Assembly (NCBI RefSeq): GCF_023278085.1
Contig: NZ_CP066265.1
Span: 1,642,501-1,706,500, forward strand
Origin: Pseudomonas syringae
GTDB taxonomy: Bacteria; Pseudomonadota; Gammaproteobacteria; Pseudomonadales; Pseudomonadaceae
Direction of reading: 5' to 3'
DNA: 64,000 nt
Positions 63,560 to 64,000 of the stretch are shown in pieces; position 1 is the first letter of the stretch, and every line of letters starts with the position of its first letter. Both the position numbers and the translations under genes were made by a program. A model generated the notes under the pieces. It saw nothing but the letters and a program-made list of their open reading frames with translations, was not told the origin of the DNA and searched no databases.

Positions 63560-64000
63560 TTACTTCGGCTCAGCAGGTTTCTCTTGACGGGACAGGCTGT
63601 AAACATAGGCAGCCAGAATATGCACACGATCATTGCCCAGCAGTGCTTGCTGAGCAGGCATCTGGCCCTGGCGGCCGTCGCGGATGGTTTGCTGCAGTTG
63701 CGCGTAACTCGATCCATAAATGAAGGCGCGCGGATGCGCCAGGTCTGGCGCGCCCAGCAGGGGCATGCCTTTGCCTTCCGGCCCATGGCAGGCAGCACAA
63801 AGGGTAGAGAACGTCTTCTGACCGGCTACCGGGTCGGCATTGGCGTCTTCCGGTAGCGGCCGTTCGTCCAGTCGGGTCAGTACGTAAGCCGCCACATCGC
63901 GGACGCCCTGTTCGCCGAGTGCCGCGCCCAGCGCCGGCATCACGCCCTGGCGGCCTCCCATGATGGAGTCCTTGATCGCTTTTGCATCGCCGCCCCAGCG
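63560..64000 (-). CDS. ccoP: CcoP, cbb3 cytochrome c oxidase subunit III (5' end outside window)
   Basis: The frame is open to the right edge (starting [10 protein letters not shown]), so only the last 146 codons are visible. A c-type haem site is clear ([15 protein letters not shown]), with a [10 protein letters not shown] segment before it and the methionine ligand region [10 protein letters not shown] after it. This is the second haem domain of CcoP, the electron-entry subunit of the high-affinity oxidase. The downstream gap of 200 bp to the antitoxin holds only the inverted repeat above. Confidence 0.93.
   Translation of the reverse strand, partial: RWGGDAKAIKDSIMGGRQGVMPALGAALGEQGVRDVAAYVLTRLDERPLPEDANADPVAGQKTFSTLCAACHGPEGKGMPLLGAPDLAHPRAFIYGSSYAQLQQTIRDGRQGQMPAQQALLGNDRVHILAAYVYSLSRQEKPAEPK

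Overview
The window is a dense piece of a Pseudomonas chromosome, almost certainly from the P. syringae species complex. The reasons are the gene order (polar flagellum plus che cluster I), a flagellin glycosylation island (two large glycosyltransferases and a FabH-like protein) between flgL and fliC, a flagellin whose serines match the six glycosylation positions reported for P. syringae flagellin, and intergenic palindromic repeats of the P. syringae type. No database search was possible; identifications rest on protein motifs and gene order.

Layout. 1-4853: end of the rod/hook operon (flgJ, cut by the window edge; flgK; flgL). 4942-12776: glycosylation island (fgt1, fgt2, fabH-like orf3). 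13106-16789: filament genes fliC, flaG, fliD, fliS and a FliT-like chaperone, with sigma-28 promoters before fliC and fliS. 16968-21195: regulators fleQ and fleSR. 21434-27216: basal body, switch and export genes fliEFGHIJ behind a sigma-54 promoter. 27300-29781: a phosphorelay/partner-switch module (HsbA, HsbR, HptB homologues). 29872-36893: fliK and fliLMNOPQR-flhB, with sigma-54 promoters before fliK and fliL. 36894-38891: a non-flagellar gap holding two copies of a ~177-bp palindrome-rich repeat, one split by a decayed IS3-family element. 38892-44047: flhA, flhF, fleN, fliA. 44300-53367: cheY, cheZ, cheA, cheB, motC, motD, parC, parP, cheW and a DUF2802-type gene. 53368-53895: a repeat-rich spacer.

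The rest is micro-aerobic metabolism, mostly on the minus strand: apt, anr, hemN (with an ANR box), a SafE-like membrane protein, ccoS, ccoI, ccoH, ccoG, a Phd/PIN toxin-antitoxin pair, and the 3' end of ccoP at the right edge. Between anr and hemN on the plus strand is a small coiled-coil FlxA-like gene with a near-consensus sigma-28 promoter.

The flagellar part reads as a regulatory cascade. FleQ (sigma-70-type promoter) with sigma-54 drives fleSR, fliE, fliK, fliL and probably flhA; FleN and FlhF set number and place; FliA (sigma-28) drives fliC, fliS and the FlxA-like gene. The most interesting leads are: (1) the FlxA-like gene as an uncharacterised member of the FliA regulon; (2) a FliM-like short motif repeated four times in the CheA linker and echoed in FliM, FliN and CheZ; (3) an IS3-family element inserted at the centre of a palindrome; (4) a 63-nt near-perfect palindrome after the che operon; (5) flagellin immune-epitope variants.
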